Positions 30,955 to 43,300 of a DNA stretch of 64,000 nucleotides are shown here, one piece after another. The notes under the pieces are model-generated. The model saw only the letters and a program-made list of their open reading frames with translations, searched no databases and was not told the DNA's origin. This stretch comes from Exophiala sp. HKRS030. Its lineage: Eukaryota; Ascomycota; Eurotiomycetes; Chaetothyriales; Herpotrichiellaceae. The stretch lies in the NCBI GenBank assembly GCA_023897205.1, contig JAHWDD010000001.1:5332001-5396000 (forward strand), written 5' to 3'. The position numbers were made by a program, and so were the translations under genes. Position 1 is the stretch's first letter; every line of letters begins with the position of its first letter.

Positions 30955-32535
30955 TCAGTGCTTTTCGGCCATCATACCTTCGGGGCCAACGATTGCACTC
31001 GCAGGTGCCACGTCGGCAACCGTCTCGTCGCTGAATTTCAAATCCTCCTCGATATCGGTGGTGTCCTTGACCTTGATCCAGATGACGGGAGCGGCAATGA
31101 GGAGAGAGCCGGCCAACAGACCCCAGTTGGTGGCGAATTGGGCCATGAATGAAACATAGTTGGCATCGAGTTGTGGTGAGATGGCACCACCGGCGGATTG
31201 AATGCCCTTGTAGAAGCCGGCAAAATTGGCGAGCTTCCGGCCGTTGTTGGTCAGGGATCCCATGAGCCTAGACAAAGACACTGTTAGTTGATTCAAGGCG
31301 GCAACTGGGGGGTTAGATGACGCTTACCAGTATGCGGTGGTTTGCCACACGGAGTCGTACATGCCGTAGAAGATGAACAAGAACATTGGGCCAATGTAGC
31401 CCGAGTCAGTCCAATCAAGCTTGACATAATCGGGGGCAGTTGTTTCCGCACGGTTGTAGGTCTTCTGGAAATCGTAGCCACCACCCCAGATGACAAAGGT
31501 GAGGACGAAGAGGACGACCATGACACCTCTGGCGCGAGTCCTGCGGCTGAAACGGGTACTGTCGAGGGCAAAGCCAAAGATGAACGATCCGACAATCTGG
31601 AAGAAATAGTACAAGACGCTATTGAGGGCGCGAGTGCGGATGTTGAACTTTGGCAGATTGACATCTTGGAAATGGTAGGTATAGAACCAGTTGCTGGCGA
31701 AGAACAGCGGAAAGAGGAAAATAATGTACCAGTCGCTGAACAGGGTTTGCCAGAGACCGAGGAGTTCCGACTTCCAGGTGGGGTTCTTCATCATGATGAC
31801 TCGAGAGCCGTCAGATCGCTCGACAAGCTTTGGGTCGCAGAGGAAGCCTGACAGAATGAAACCAGCTACCATCAGTACTATGAAGGCAATGTAGGTTCCA
31901 TCCGCGACTTTATTGCTCTTGTTGTGGATGCTCTGACCCAGTGGGATCAAGCCGCCGATCACAGCTCCAAGGTTGAAGATACCCCAGAAGACGGCAATAT
32001 ATCTGCCCTTCGACTTCTCCGGAGGGTACGACAGCATGACGGAGCCTTGGGCAGTCCAGAGCAGACCAGCACAGACACCGAGAACTGCACCAGAAAAGAT
32101 GAGGAAACCCGCATTTTGAGTATGGTTGTAGCAGAGGATCGCAGAAATGTAGAGACAGTACCCGAAACCTCCGATACCAAGGGTCAGACGAAGACCGATG
32201 GTGTTGGCAATGGTGCCCGCGAAAAAGCCGACGACAGAGAAGGTTGCATAGACAGCAGTGTTGGCATTGTTGATATCGTGCGCACTCACTTGGCCAGCCG
32301 CCCCCAAGCCGTTGACTGCGTTGTACATGCCGGGACACAGGAAACAGACCAGGGCAATAAACACGATCTGGAACTGCGGTGTCGCGTATGCAGGTATAGT
32401 GACCGGGCCGATCTTGAAAGTACGGTACATCCAAGCTTTGCCATGCGGTCTTGCTTCAGCACCCATGATCTCAGGTGCCGGAGTATCCGAGCCAGCACTC
32501 GTTGTTGCCATCTTCTCACTTGTGGGTTCAGACAT
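30955..32535 (-). CDS. UNC93/NGT1-type MFS transporter
   Basis: Two exons, 32535-31328 and 31267-30955, giving 506 residues. The join makes QTTAYWLMGSLTNNGRKLANFAGFYKG, which is conserved in the family. The chain has 11-12 predicted membrane segments. Early signatures are PQFQIVFIALVCFLCPGMYNAVNGLG and, in the middle, VLGVCAGLLWTAQGSVMLSYP, typical of the fungal DUF895/UNC93-like group. From memory, TCDB places the Candida GlcNAc transporter Ngt1 in the same family as UNC93-like proteins (2.A.1.58). The gene is divergent from a GlcNAc-6-phosphate deacetylase across a 1.48 kb promoter region, so GlcNAc uptake is a reasonable guess. Fungi carry several paralogues, so this is not certain. It is expected in the plasma membrane. 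The start is the first ATG, MSEPTSEKM. Confidence 0.88.
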
Positions 32536-34019
32536 TCTTCAGTAAGATAGAGGAGGAAGGTAGAGCAAATCTCAATTGCGGATGGTGAGGTAAAAGAGAT
32601 CGCAGGCGTTGCGCCTTGACAAATAGACTTTCAGAAGGAGGTTGCTGTAAAGCGGAGTAGGGTTGCGGGATGTGAGACCACCTGGGGCAGAAACCTGTGG
32701 AGCCTGGTGTTGGTCTTCACCTTCAGAGTGTCGCGTGCGTTGGGAACGGAGAAGTCTCGAGGACGAAAGAGGGTCAAGGAAGATGGATATAGAAGTAGTC
32801 AATTGTCGAGAGTGACAACAGGTCAACGACACGGTGATAGTGAGCTAGGTTGCTGCGCTAAACAACCCTCACCATGAGTATCAGCAGACTGTCTGAGATG
32901 GAAAGATAGAAGAGTGACATTGTAGCATACCGACGCAGACACAGGAGCATCTGATAGAGCGAAGGCACTCAAGATAGTGGCCAACGGGCAGCCCCTAGTT
33001 GGTCCCCGAAAGGCGTGGTTCGTCGTTGCACGGCAAACGTACTCCAGACTCGTGGAGGTGGTGTTGATTCCAAGTGTCGATTAGAGAGGCTCGTTCAATC
33101 ATTCAGGCTTAGCCGACGGCGACAGGGTATCATTCTGGTAAAAGCCATCCGGAGATTGATATGGCTCGCAAACCGTAAGCCTGACGGTGGAGTGCGAGAG
33201 ATAGAACAAAGTCCTAGGGTGGTGAATAACTCGATCACCTGTGAGTGGCTTGCGGAGACAAGGGTGGTGTTGAGAGACCGGGGATAAGTACGTACTTGGT
33301 ACCTAGGTCCATGTGTGTATGATTGCCCCTAGTCCTTTTCTGGAAGAACGGAGCACGTGACTCTCCCTCTCGATAAGAATGTTGCATCCTTCTCCGCCTT
33401 GACGTTACATACACCCTTGTGCTTTTTGGATTGCAACTCTCCAGAACAACGTTTCATCCATTACTCTCGTCGTTGCATCTTGTGTCGCTCCCTTTGGTCT
33501 TGCTCGTCGTTCATCTTCGGCGACGAGTCTCGGCCTTCGCTTCGTGTAGGGCTGAATCAACAGCTACATGACTACGAGAAATTCATCTCGTCTCTCTCGA
33601 CCGCAAACTACTTGACCAAGTTGATACTACCAGGACATGTCGCCGTCGCGGCTGAACGTGCCCAAGCACTGCAACATGAGAGGCTTAGGGCTCGTGCCAA
33701 TGCTGATTGCTGTACCACCTATCCTGCCAAAGCCGGTGAATTTTCTGAGGAACCACTCATCTCATTCTTTTTGCGCTCTATTCCGTCGTCTGCCGTTTCC
33801 AGATCCAAAGGGCCAGTAGAATTTGCTAATATCGTCTTATGCACTCACGGGGCTATGACGTGACACGCTCCTTGACACACTCTTATTCATCGCAGTCTGC
33901 CTTTCTTCACTTGACTTTTCTCATTCTTGTAGGGTACTCCTACAGGCAATCATTGCTCATCCATTACCTTATACACATTCTCACACACTTGTCCGCAGGC
34001 GTCAGTAGCAGATCTCAAC
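32536..34019. promoter_or_regulatory. Shared divergent promoter region of transporter and deacetylase
   Basis: 1.48 kb between two divergent start codons. It holds no recognisable gene; a 169-codon frame (33357-33863) has no family features. ACCTAGGT occurs at 33301-33308. The tract just before 34020 is pyrimidine-rich, as in fungal leaders. Co-regulation of the flanking genes is inference. Confidence 0.5.
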
Positions 34020-35393
34020 ATGGCGACCTCGAATCCGCGTGTTATCAAGTTTACGAATGGCTACCTCCTCAAGGACGGTCAGTTGGTCTCGGAAGATCTC
34101 TGGGTGTCATCGGAGACAGGCCGCATCATGAGCCCACAGACAGCATTCTATTCCTCGCGACTAACGGCAGACAAAGTTGTCGATCTACAAGGCAAGATCC
34201 TCGCTCCAGGCTTCATTGACGTTCAAATCAATGGCTCCCACAATTTCGACTTCTCCACCCCCAGTCCTGAATTTGCCTCCAGCTTCGCGCACACCCGGAG
34301 ACAAATGATCAAGAGCGGATTGACGTCCTTCGTGCCGACCGTTATCAGTACCCGACCACAAGCCTACCGTGCCGTTCTACCGCATCTTGGTCCATCGGGG
34401 AAAGCCAGGGACTTTAGTGAAGGTTCGGAAAGTTTGGGAGCTCACATTGAAGGTCCGTTCTTGTCACCACTTCGTAATGGAATTCACAATCCGGAAGTGC
34501 TGCGGGAGGCCAACTCGTGGGCTGACGTGGAGGAATGTTATGGCTCATCCAATCTACAAAATGTCCGATATATCACTGCTGCTCCTGAAAGAGGGCAGAT
34601 GATGTCCCTGATCCCGGACTTTGTCTCTCAAGGCATCGTATTCTCGGTCGGCCATTCTAACGCAACCTTCGAACAAGCACAGAATGCTGTCGCCGCTGGA
34701 GCATCAATGGTCACCCATCTTTTCAACGCTATGCGGCCCTTTGGACACCGGGATCCTGGCATCTTCGGTTTGCTTGGACAGTCGGCCCCTTCCACCCCTG
34801 TTTCGTCGCCAAAACACAGTCGGCAGGCTAGTATATCACCTTCGCCCGAAGGTTCACCTCGATCGTCGAGACGGTCAACACCTCGGTCTAGTCTCAGCAT
34901 AAGCACATCAGTTGCGGATTTAGACGATGAAGCACGGTATAGACAACCATTCTTTGGCTTGATCGCCGATGGAATCCACCTATCAGCTCAAGCACTGAAG
35001 ATTGCTTATTCCGCACATCCTGCAGGTGCGATCCTTGTCACCGACGCGCAGAAATTTGCTGGTTGCCCGGATGGTGCCTATGAGTGGCGCGGAGAAGATC
35101 GCTTTGTCAAGGAAGGAAAGCTACTGAAGCTCGAGAGCAATGGACGAATTGCTGGAAGTGTTGTTGACCTAATAGACTGCGTCAACAATTTCAAGCGCTT
35201 CACAGGATGTGGCACGGCCAAAGCACTGGAATGTGTTACGAGCACTCCTGCCAAGATGCTGGGGAAAGACGTAGAAGCGTCCAAGGGAAAGCTGGAGTCT
35301 GGAATGGATGCTGACTTGGTCGTTCTCGACGAGAAACTAGATGGGGAATTATCTGTACAGCAGGTTTGGAAGTTTGGAGTTCAAGTTGCTTGA
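34020..35393 (+). CDS. DAC1: N-acetylglucosamine-6-phosphate deacetylase
   Basis: A single exon of 457 residues in the amidohydrolase superfamily. It removes acetate from GlcNAc-6-P, giving glucosamine-6-P for glycolysis or chitin recycling; it is cytosolic. Conserved points are PGFIDVQINGSHNFDF, the metal ligand Glu144 in HIEGPFLS, His212 in VGHSNATFEQA, His233 in VTHLFNAM, IADGIHL, and the catalytic Asp342 in ILVTDAQKFAG. The closing DADLVVLD is typical. A Ser/Pro/Arg-rich insertion of about 55 residues (roughly 255-309) interrupts the barrel between GIFGLLGQ and PFFGLIADG, where most homologues pass directly. The start is supported by the AACATGGCG context and by the family N-terminus. It is divergent from the UNC93-type transporter. 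Confidence 0.95.
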   Translation: MATSNPRVIKFTNGYLLKDGQLVSEDLWVSSETGRIMSPQTAFYSSRLTADKVVDLQGKILAPGFIDVQINGSHNFDFSTPSPEFASSFAHTRRQMIKSGLTSFVPTVISTRPQAYRAVLPHLGPSGKARDFSEGSESLGAHIEGPFLSPLRNGIHNPEVLREANSWADVEECYGSSNLQNVRYITAAPERGQMMSLIPDFVSQGIVFSVGHSNATFEQAQNAVAAGASMVTHLFNAMRPFGHRDPGIFGLLGQSAPSTPVSSPKHSRQASISPSPEGSPRSSRRSTPRSSLSISTSVADLDDEARYRQPFFGLIADGIHLSAQALKIAYSAHPAGAILVTDAQKFAGCPDGAYEWRGEDRFVKEGKLLKLESNGRIAGSVVDLIDCVNNFKRFTGCGTAKALECVTSTPAKMLGKDVEASKGKLESGMDADLVVLDEKLDGELSVQQVWKFGVQVA

Positions 35394-36230
35394 TATCGTC
35401 TTTGGTTATTGGCAAAGGTGCATTCAGCTGGGAGTTATCAAGGTGTCAAGAGTCTTCGGTCTGGCTTGTTGCAAACGACGATATGCCCTTGGGAATCTAT
35501 CTGGGTTGATATATTTCTTTTCATCGGAATTTGGGCTAGGACGATATTGCGTCGAGAATCTTGAATTACCTTTTAGAATTGGTTGGAAATTCGTCCTGAA
35601 CACTCTTGAAAATGAGTATGATGTATAACAGCACCCTTCAGAAATGGATTCATTCACTGTCTTGCGATTACGTCTTCATGTGTCGTCTGTGATCTCTTTA
35701 CCGAGCTTGCAACCGGCAAAAGCGGCCTGTCGTCCAGCGTCCCTAATCCTCCCGAAATTCCTCGCGCACGGCCAACCACAGTCTCTCAAACGGTCTCCGT
35801 GTATAATTCGTGATCGCAGCCTTGCTCTAGATCGTGAACTATCATCTCATATGTCCTTACCCTGAACAGGAGGCTTCAACAATATGCCTCAAATCGTCAT
35901 CGAAATATAGCACTCATTTCAATGGCACAACGGATGAAGGGCGACCATCGTGGCGCGGGGTTTCCGTGCTCCCGGCTTTGGCCAGACAGAATCAGGTCTA
36001 GCCTCATCCTCGCATTCTCTGCGCCCCGCGTCGATTTGTTGAGGACAACGAAGCTCGATCAGGCGGGAGGCGAAACTTGAGGCAAAGCTTCACCGCATCT
36101 CCGCCGACTCTTCCTCAGAACCATCACTCATATCCATCGCGTTCGATTCATGCTACAAAGTCACTGTAGTTGCCATACTTGATCTCGAAAGTGCTGTGGT
36201 CCGTGTTCTACGACGCGACCAGCCACAGCT
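35394..36230. other. Intergenic region
   Basis: 837 bp between two plus-strand genes, with no supported coding sequence. Confidence 0.5.
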
Positions 36231-38475
36231 ATGACGGTCAGGAAGCTGTACACTCCGGAGTAAGCTGATTTAAATCATCTCAGTGGGCATCAACTGACTT
36301 GGTAGGGTTCTCTTGAGCGCTCCCAGGAGATCCGCAGCTGTCCCGAGTCCAGACGGGAAGCTGGCCTTGTACACACAATCGACATATTCATTTGAGAGCC
36401 ACTCGAGAACAAATGAAATATGTGTCCTAGATCTCACAACAGCACAATCTGTCTGCATCAGCAAGGATCCCAAAGCCAGCGAACCTCGATGGACCGGGAC
36501 TGGCCATGAAGTTGTCTGGCTTAAGGAATGCGACAACGGAAACACCTGCTTCGTCATCACTGATGCCACTTTGCCCGGAAAGTGCTATACTGCAGGCACA
36601 GTGCCTGGCCCACTTTCTAGTCTCAAGCTATATGTCATCGAACCAGGCAAGGTGGCCGTTGCTGTTGCCGGCAAAGCAAACCCAGATGGTAGCCTGCACA
36701 ACCCCAAAGATGTCCAGAAACCTCGCAGCTCGGCCCGTGTGTATGATTCACTCTTCGTCAGGCATTGGGACACGTATATTACCGAACAACGCAACAGCAT
36801 TTTCACGGCCTTGTTGCAGAAGTCCCAACCAGTCGTGACATCACGTCAAGGTCGATACAACGTTCTTGGATTCAAGAACGCTTTGCAGGGCTCAAAGCTC
36901 GAATCTCCGATCCCGACCTTTGGCGGCATCGATCATTTCGACATAGGCCCAACAGGTCTGGTCTTTGTAGCAAAAGATCCAGAGCTCAACCCTGCTACCC
37001 ACACGAAATGCCAGTGTTATTTCCTTCCCAGAACAGATTTAATGGACATGAGTCCCCCCAAATTCCGCAGAATTCGCGTTCCCGGACTGAACGGCGCCGC
37101 GACATCGCCAGTCTTCTCACCGTCTGGCGAATCTCTCGCATTTCTCAAGATGAGTGTTGATGGATATGAAAGTGACAAGAATCGAATAGTTTTCGTGCAT
37201 GGCCTTTCTGGTGACCACGAATTTTCGGCCACCGAACTCATGCACACCTCCGACGGCAAAGGTGGATGGGACCGCTCACCCTCGTCCCTCAAATGGAGCG
37301 TTGATGGCAAGACCCTACTTATGGAAGCCGAAGACAATGGCTGTGGTTGCCTGTTCGCATTAGATGTGGAGCTCCAAGCACCAGGCCCAAGCTGGCGACC
37401 TCGCCAAATCACTCAATCAGGCTACATTATCGATTTCGCCCCTCTTTCGGCCGATTCTTCCCTCTATCTCGTCTCGTCCAACAGTCTCGTCGATAACAGC
37501 ACATACAGCATTGTTGATACGTCCGGAGAGCGTGCGACCACAATCATAAGCTCCATCTCGAACGGTGGCGCACGCTTTGGCTTGTCTCCTGACCAGGTCT
37601 CGTCGATCTGGTGGAAGGGTGCCAATTCTCATCCAGTACACGCCTGGATGATGCGCCCGTCATTCTTCCGCGCCGACCACAAGTACCCCCTGGCATATCT
37701 TATCCATGGAGGCCCTCAGGGAGCCTGGAATGACCAGTGGTCTACACGTTGGAACCCTGCCGTGTTCGCGGAGCAAGGATATATCGTCGTCTGTCCGAAT
37801 CCTACTGGATCTACAGGCTACGGCCAAGCCTTCACGGATGCGATTCGTAACGAATGGGGTGGATTACCTTACGAGGATCTTGTCAAGGGGTTTGAATACA
37901 TCGAATCGGAACTCGACTTCGTGGATACGTCACGTGCTGTAGCTCTGGGCGCATCGTACGGCGGCTTCATGATGAACTGGTTCCAAGGGCATGACCTCGG
38001 TCGGAAGTTCAAAGCGCTGGTGTGTCACGATGGCGTCTTCAGCATGACTGGACAGCTGGCCAGCGAAGAACAGTATTTCCCAATTCACGACCTGGGCGGT
38101 CCTGTGTGGGAACGACAAGAAATATACGACAAGTGGGACCCAAGCCGGTTCACGAAGAATTGGAGCACGCCGATGCTAGTGATCCATAACGAGTTGGACT
38201 ACCGGCTCACCATCTCAGAAGGACTGAGTGCCTTCAATGTGCTCCAAATGAGAGGCGTTGAGAGTCGGTTCTTGAGTTTCCCCGACGAGAACCACTGGGT
38301 GCTGAAGCCGGAGAACAGTCTTGTCTGGCACCTAGTCGTGATTAATTGGATCAATAAATTCGCGGGCTTGCCAAAGCTAGTCGATCGGGAAGGTCGTGAT
38401 GGATCAATGTCTTCCAAGCAGAGTCAGCCACGGGGCCTTGTGAGGAGAATTGGTGCAACGCATCTTCAGCAGTGA
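36231..38475 (+). CDS. S9 prolyl-oligopeptidase family peptidase (dipeptidyl-peptidase V-like)
   Basis: Two exons, 36231-36259 and 36306-38475, giving 732 residues. The tiny first exon encodes MTVRKLYTP; the 46-bp intron removal yields VLLSAPRRSAAVPSPDGK, the usual start of the beta-propeller. The propeller runs to about residue 470. The alpha/beta hydrolase domain has LIHGGPQGAWNDQWS, NPTGSTGYGQAF, the nucleophile Ser560 in GASYGGFMMNW, Asp641 in NELDYRL and His673 in ENHWVL. It cleaves dipeptides or short peptides. Secreted fungal DPP V enzymes carry signal peptides; none is visible here, so a cytosolic form is more likely. The Ser/Gln/Arg-rich tail is non-conserved. Confidence 0.92.
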
Positions 38476-38869
38476 TAGCACGCATGATTGTAGGAACGCA
38501 GCAAGGTGTTGGTGTAATGGTGGCTGGTTATGTAGGCTTGACTTGAGCATCAGGCGAGTTGGATTTGGATTTAGCGTAGGCGAGGGAAGGCGTGAGGTCG
38601 GTGGAAGAAGTTCGGAAATCTGGCACTTCTCAAGGAAGCCTGCATAGTGTGAGAGCGGAACGAAGATCTCGGCTTTTATACATGGATTATCTATGATACA
38701 GAGTCATCTCTAGACTTGAAAGAACCTTCTCTTTCAGGAGGCTAGTAACTGGCTTCAAACCAGAAATTACAGTATTCTCCACTGTGAGGCGCTGGAGCAG
38801 TACTCTATCCGCCTCCCGGAGTCGTGAATGTGCTCTCATTGCATGTTGATACAACAAGGCTGTGTGACC
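38476..38869. other. Intergenic region between convergent genes
   Basis: 394 bp of shared 3' flank. No gene is seen. Confidence 0.5.
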
Positions 38870-39557
38870 TTAGTTATTGCCATGCTTACTAAAGCACTCT
38901 TCCCTGACCACCTCAGAGAGCACTTTGTTATCCAAGGGTTTACCCTCCAACGGTCCTCCGGGACGTAGGAGTTCTTTCATGACAGGTCCGGGCTTAAGTT
39001 CTCCCCCTTCTCCTCCTCCTCCTTTCTGACCTCCTCTTAATGACTCTACCGTGGCTCGTACGATGCTGCGCATCTCGCCCACGTCCATCATGGAGACAGT
39101 GCCCATGAGTTCATCGACGACCGCAATTTCCGAATCCAACTTCTCCAGGAACTCGGGTCGGTTTGCGTCGATGGCCTCCTTCTTAGCCGTCTCGCTCGAC
39201 GAGCGCCGCTTTCGGAGCAGGGCCAGGATCTGCATGTCTGTTTTGATCGGCGTGGAGGAGCTGGCGGCTTGGTTGATCTCTGAGATTGTGCCGCGGATCA
39301 CGGTTAGTCTGATACGATGATGGCATTAGTCACTGGACTTTGTCTGGCAAAGCAAACACGGATGAATACCTGGCTTGGTCCTTAGCCCGCATAGCAGCTT
39401 TCAAATCCTGTTTGAGTTTGGCCAGCAACGGGGAGCTCGGTGCTGCAGTGGTCGAGTTCCAGCGAAGACCGGAGGTGGTGTGACGATATAGACATCTTGA
39501 GCAGAGTGATCGTTCCACAGAAGACAGGACTGATCGAGAGGCGCTTAGGGACGACAT
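38870..39557 (-). CDS. AIM41: AIM41 / YqeY-like mitochondrial protein
   Basis: Two exons, 39557-39370 and 39308-38870, giving 208 residues. The N-terminus (SRSVLSSVERSLCSRCLYRHTTSGLRWNSTT) is Arg/Ser-rich with no acids, a good mitochondrial presequence. The YqeY domain follows: LLAKLKQDLKAAMRAKDQ joined by splicing to ARLTVIRGTISEINQ, then LLRKRRSSSETAKKEA. Yeast Aim41 is a mitochondrial protein of unclear function; bacterial YqeY is a GatB-related tRNA amidotransferase-like domain. The C-terminal domain has a Gly/Glu-rich loop, then VLSEVVREECF. The short 61-bp intron is in the conserved position after AKDQ. Confidence 0.92.
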
Positions 39558-40333
39558 GTCGGACAGCCGTTTTGTTGTATTGGGCGATCGAGAATATGTT
39601 GTAGAACTCTACCTTGATCCGAGAACTAAAAAGATGTTCTGCTGTGCACGACAATCAGATTTCCCCAGATCTCAGTTGGAGAACAATGTTCCTGGGACTA
39701 AACTTAATCCGGTTGAGAATCTTTTGGTGTCGACACTCAAGCAAGGGATACTATTGTTGTATAGAGCGTTTCTCACCATTTGCCACAAGCGAACCATACG
39801 ATATGTCTAAGTAAGTTCATTGGACAGTATGTCCTGGACCCTTCATTTGCAAGAGCCTTAGTACTAAGGCACAGGATGGTGCCTTGACTGGAAAGACCGG
39901 TCTTGGGAGTACCACCAACTACCAACTTGGCAAGACTGAAGGTTTGTAGATCTTGGAGTATAGTAGACGTTCTGGAGCACGATCTAGCATACCTATAAGT
40001 CATTTAATATACCTATATCCCTCTTCAAGTCCATAGTATAGAACTACGAGGCTGGACAACGTGTAGCTGCTGATGTAATCATGGCTTGGCAAGGCTGCCC
40101 TTCAATGAGCGCGTCTGAAGCTGCTTTGCCGAGCGCAGGGAAACATTTATTCAAGACGAAGGGTAAACCATATTTCCATCATTAATTGGTACCAAGTCTC
40201 CTATCCTTTGGCAGTTTCCTTGAGTCTTGGACGGAACCCTCCTCTAAATTTTTGATCGCCGCCTCGTGCGGATCGCGACCATTAATGCATTTCCAATAAT
40301 TTCAACTTTGCGGTCGACGCGACTTTGGCAACC
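39558..40333. other. Divergent promoter region
   Basis: 776 bp between AIM41 and the nucleoporin gene. No gene is supported. Confidence 0.5.
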
Positions 40334-43300
40334 ATGGCCACGACGATACCACAAACACCAGCCCGGCCAGTACCTGGTGTATGGCCTCAAACCCCTGCCA
40401 CAAGACCTGTGATACCTGCTCCCTCATTCCAGTCTCCAGGGACGCCGCTCTCCCGGCCCAGCATTACACCTCACGGCACCTCCACAAGTCTCGTAACCAC
40501 AAGAGCCGCCGAAACTCCTGCCCAAAGTTCAATAAGGCAACCTGAATCTCTCGAGCCTCTCGAGAGGGCCGCACGCACGATAAACGAAGCCTTTGCGAGC
40601 GAATCGAGATTCCCAGAGGTTGAGAACTACTTGGCTCAGGGCTATTCTGCAGACTATGATATCCAAGGCTCGACGACATGGGCGCCGTTTCAAAAGGCTG
40701 GGGTATACAAAATCCCGGATGAGATATTTGAGCAGTACAACAATGCGCAACTGTCCACGAGTATGGGACTCTTTGCGGAATTGAGGTACGCCTGGACGAC
40801 CATCGACAATGCACTTTACATGTGGGATTATACAGCGCCGAAGCCTGAATTGCTCGGATTTGAGGGACAACCGCATAGCATTCTCGCAGTCAAGCTGGTG
40901 AAGCCCCGAGCCGGTGTTTTCCTTCCCCATATTACACACGCTATCGTTTTGGCCACGACCTCGGAGATAATGCTGCTCGCCTTGGGAACCGACCCCAGCC
41001 CGGGCGCATCTGCAGGACTTTCGCTTTTCCAAACTGGAATGTCGACTTCGACAAAGGGCTTGGATGTCAGCGTCATTGCCGGTTCGGCGAAGACTGGAAG
41101 GATATTCTTTGGTGGCCGGTCGGAGAATGAGCTCTACGAGCTCTCTTACCAACAAGAAGATGGATGGTTTTCTAGCCGCTGTTCGAAAATCTGCCACACT
41201 GCAGGCGTCGGAAAGTCTTTGACTTGGACCTGGGACTCGCTGCGAGGAGGGGACAAAGAACACGTAGAGCAGATTGTTGTAGACGACAGTCGCGACATGC
41301 TCTATACTTTATCGTCTTTGTCCAATATCCGAGCATTCCATAGGGAGTCGGATGGTACATTACGAAAGGTGATTGACAAGCCTGCTGTGCAAATTTATGC
41401 CAATATAGGTCACATCATCAGTCAGAATGAGACCATCAATCCTCGCGTCCCGATTGTCGCAATATCAGCTATTCCAGCCTCCGAGGCATCGAGGTATCAC
41501 CTTGTTGCCACAACTGCCACTGGATATCGGATTTACCTGAGTGCGACAAGTTCGGGATACTGGTCAGCGTCTGGAGCGATTGGGAGTATCACGATGCAAG
41601 CACAACATGTGAAGACCCCTCCTGTGACCAGCGCGCCTGGACTGTCGCTGGCTTCCGTGAGCACAGATCCTTCCAGCAGCGTGCATGTACCTATCAAGAC
41701 TTTGACCATGACAAGACTTGCAGCGAGATATTCTCCTGGATATTTTTTTGGGTTCGTCGCCAGGGATGCCAATGCCCAGGTTGATCAGTTATTTGTATCC
41801 GCTCCCGATGCTGGTAGACTCATTCGGCCGGCTGAAGCTGGTCAGCCTGGGCGCTCTACCGAGACTGCGATTTGGTTGTCCCTAGGCAGCCGTGCAGAAG
41901 ATATCGGACTCGTGGTCCCGTATTCACCTCCAATATCTAATCCTGCCGGTTACGGCAATGACTTGGCTGTTCAGTTTGATAAGCCCACCCCTGAGGTGGC
42001 TGTTCTCACGAATACCGGCGTTCACATCATCAAGCGGCGACGACTGGTGGACATTTTTGCTGCAGTCAGCCGACAGGGAGGTTCTGAAGGTTTCCAAAAC
42101 GAGGTCAACAATTTGATCAGAGCTTATGGTAGAACCGAGACCTTGGCAACAGCTCTCGCCGTCGCTTGCGGTCAAGGTGTTGAAGTAACCAAAGACACAT
42201 ACTCTGCACGGATTAACGACCCTGAAGTACTGGAGTTGGCCCGAAAGACGTTCATTGAATATGGTGGCAAGCCTAGTATCAATCAGAATTCGATCACCGA
42301 CAAATCAGTACCGCTGATTGATGCTGTACGACCGTCACCCCGACATGCAGCAACCGCCCTATACATCTCCCGAATACTGCGATCGACCTGGCGCAATGTG
42401 ATTGCAGTTGAAGCTACCACTCCCACAGGGTATCAGATCAATCCCGCTGTACCGTTGAAGAAGCTGCGAGACGTGCAAGAGGCTTTGTCATCTCTGCAGA
42501 GGTTCTTCAAGACCAACAAAAGTTTCATCAAGGGTCTAAGCGGTCCAGATGACTTGTCCAATGCCAGTACCAAAGATGATGAGATTGCCCTCAAGGGAGA
42601 ACACCGCGCTCTTCATTCCCTGGTCAAGTTCGCTTCTGATACCATTGAAGGCCTCTCCTTCGTCCTTGTTCTATTCGATGAGAAAGTTGCGGAACTCATT
42701 CCACTTTTGCCAGAATCCTCGAGGCCAGGAATGCTCAAGTTGACCTTTGAAGAACTCTTCACGACAAAGACCGGCTACGATTTGGCAAAGGAATTGGTCA
42801 AGGCCATTGTTAATCGCAATATTGCCAAAGGATCCAATGTCGAGACGATAGCCGAAGCTTTGAGGAGGAAGTGTGGCAGCTTTTGTAGCGCGGATGATGT
42901 TGTGATTTTCAAGGCCCAAGAACAACTTAAGAGAGCCAATGAGGCAGGAAGCAATGCCGAGTTCTCTCGCAATCTACTCAACGAAAGCTTGAAGTTGTTT
43001 GAGCAAGTGGCACACAGCCTTCCGATGGACTATCTGCAATCAGCTGTCAAGCAGTATACAGAATTGCAGTTCTACGCCGGTGCAATCCAATTAGCCTTAC
43101 GGGTGGCGCATGAAAAGGACAAGGCGAATGAAGCATTGTCGTGGATGGTAGATGGCCGCCCAGACGCCGATAGCCGAAAACCGAAATTTGACCTGAGGAC
43201 GCAATGCTATGATCTTATCCACGAGGTTGTCAGTGCGGTCGATCGGAGCACTGAACAAGGCCCGAATTTTGTGGACGGCAGGCCTACCCTTGCTGCCACA

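Noticed and set aside
33357..33863. A 168-codon plus-strand frame between the transporter and DAC1
   Set aside because: Composition is random-like, with no domain or splice signals; more likely promoter sequence.
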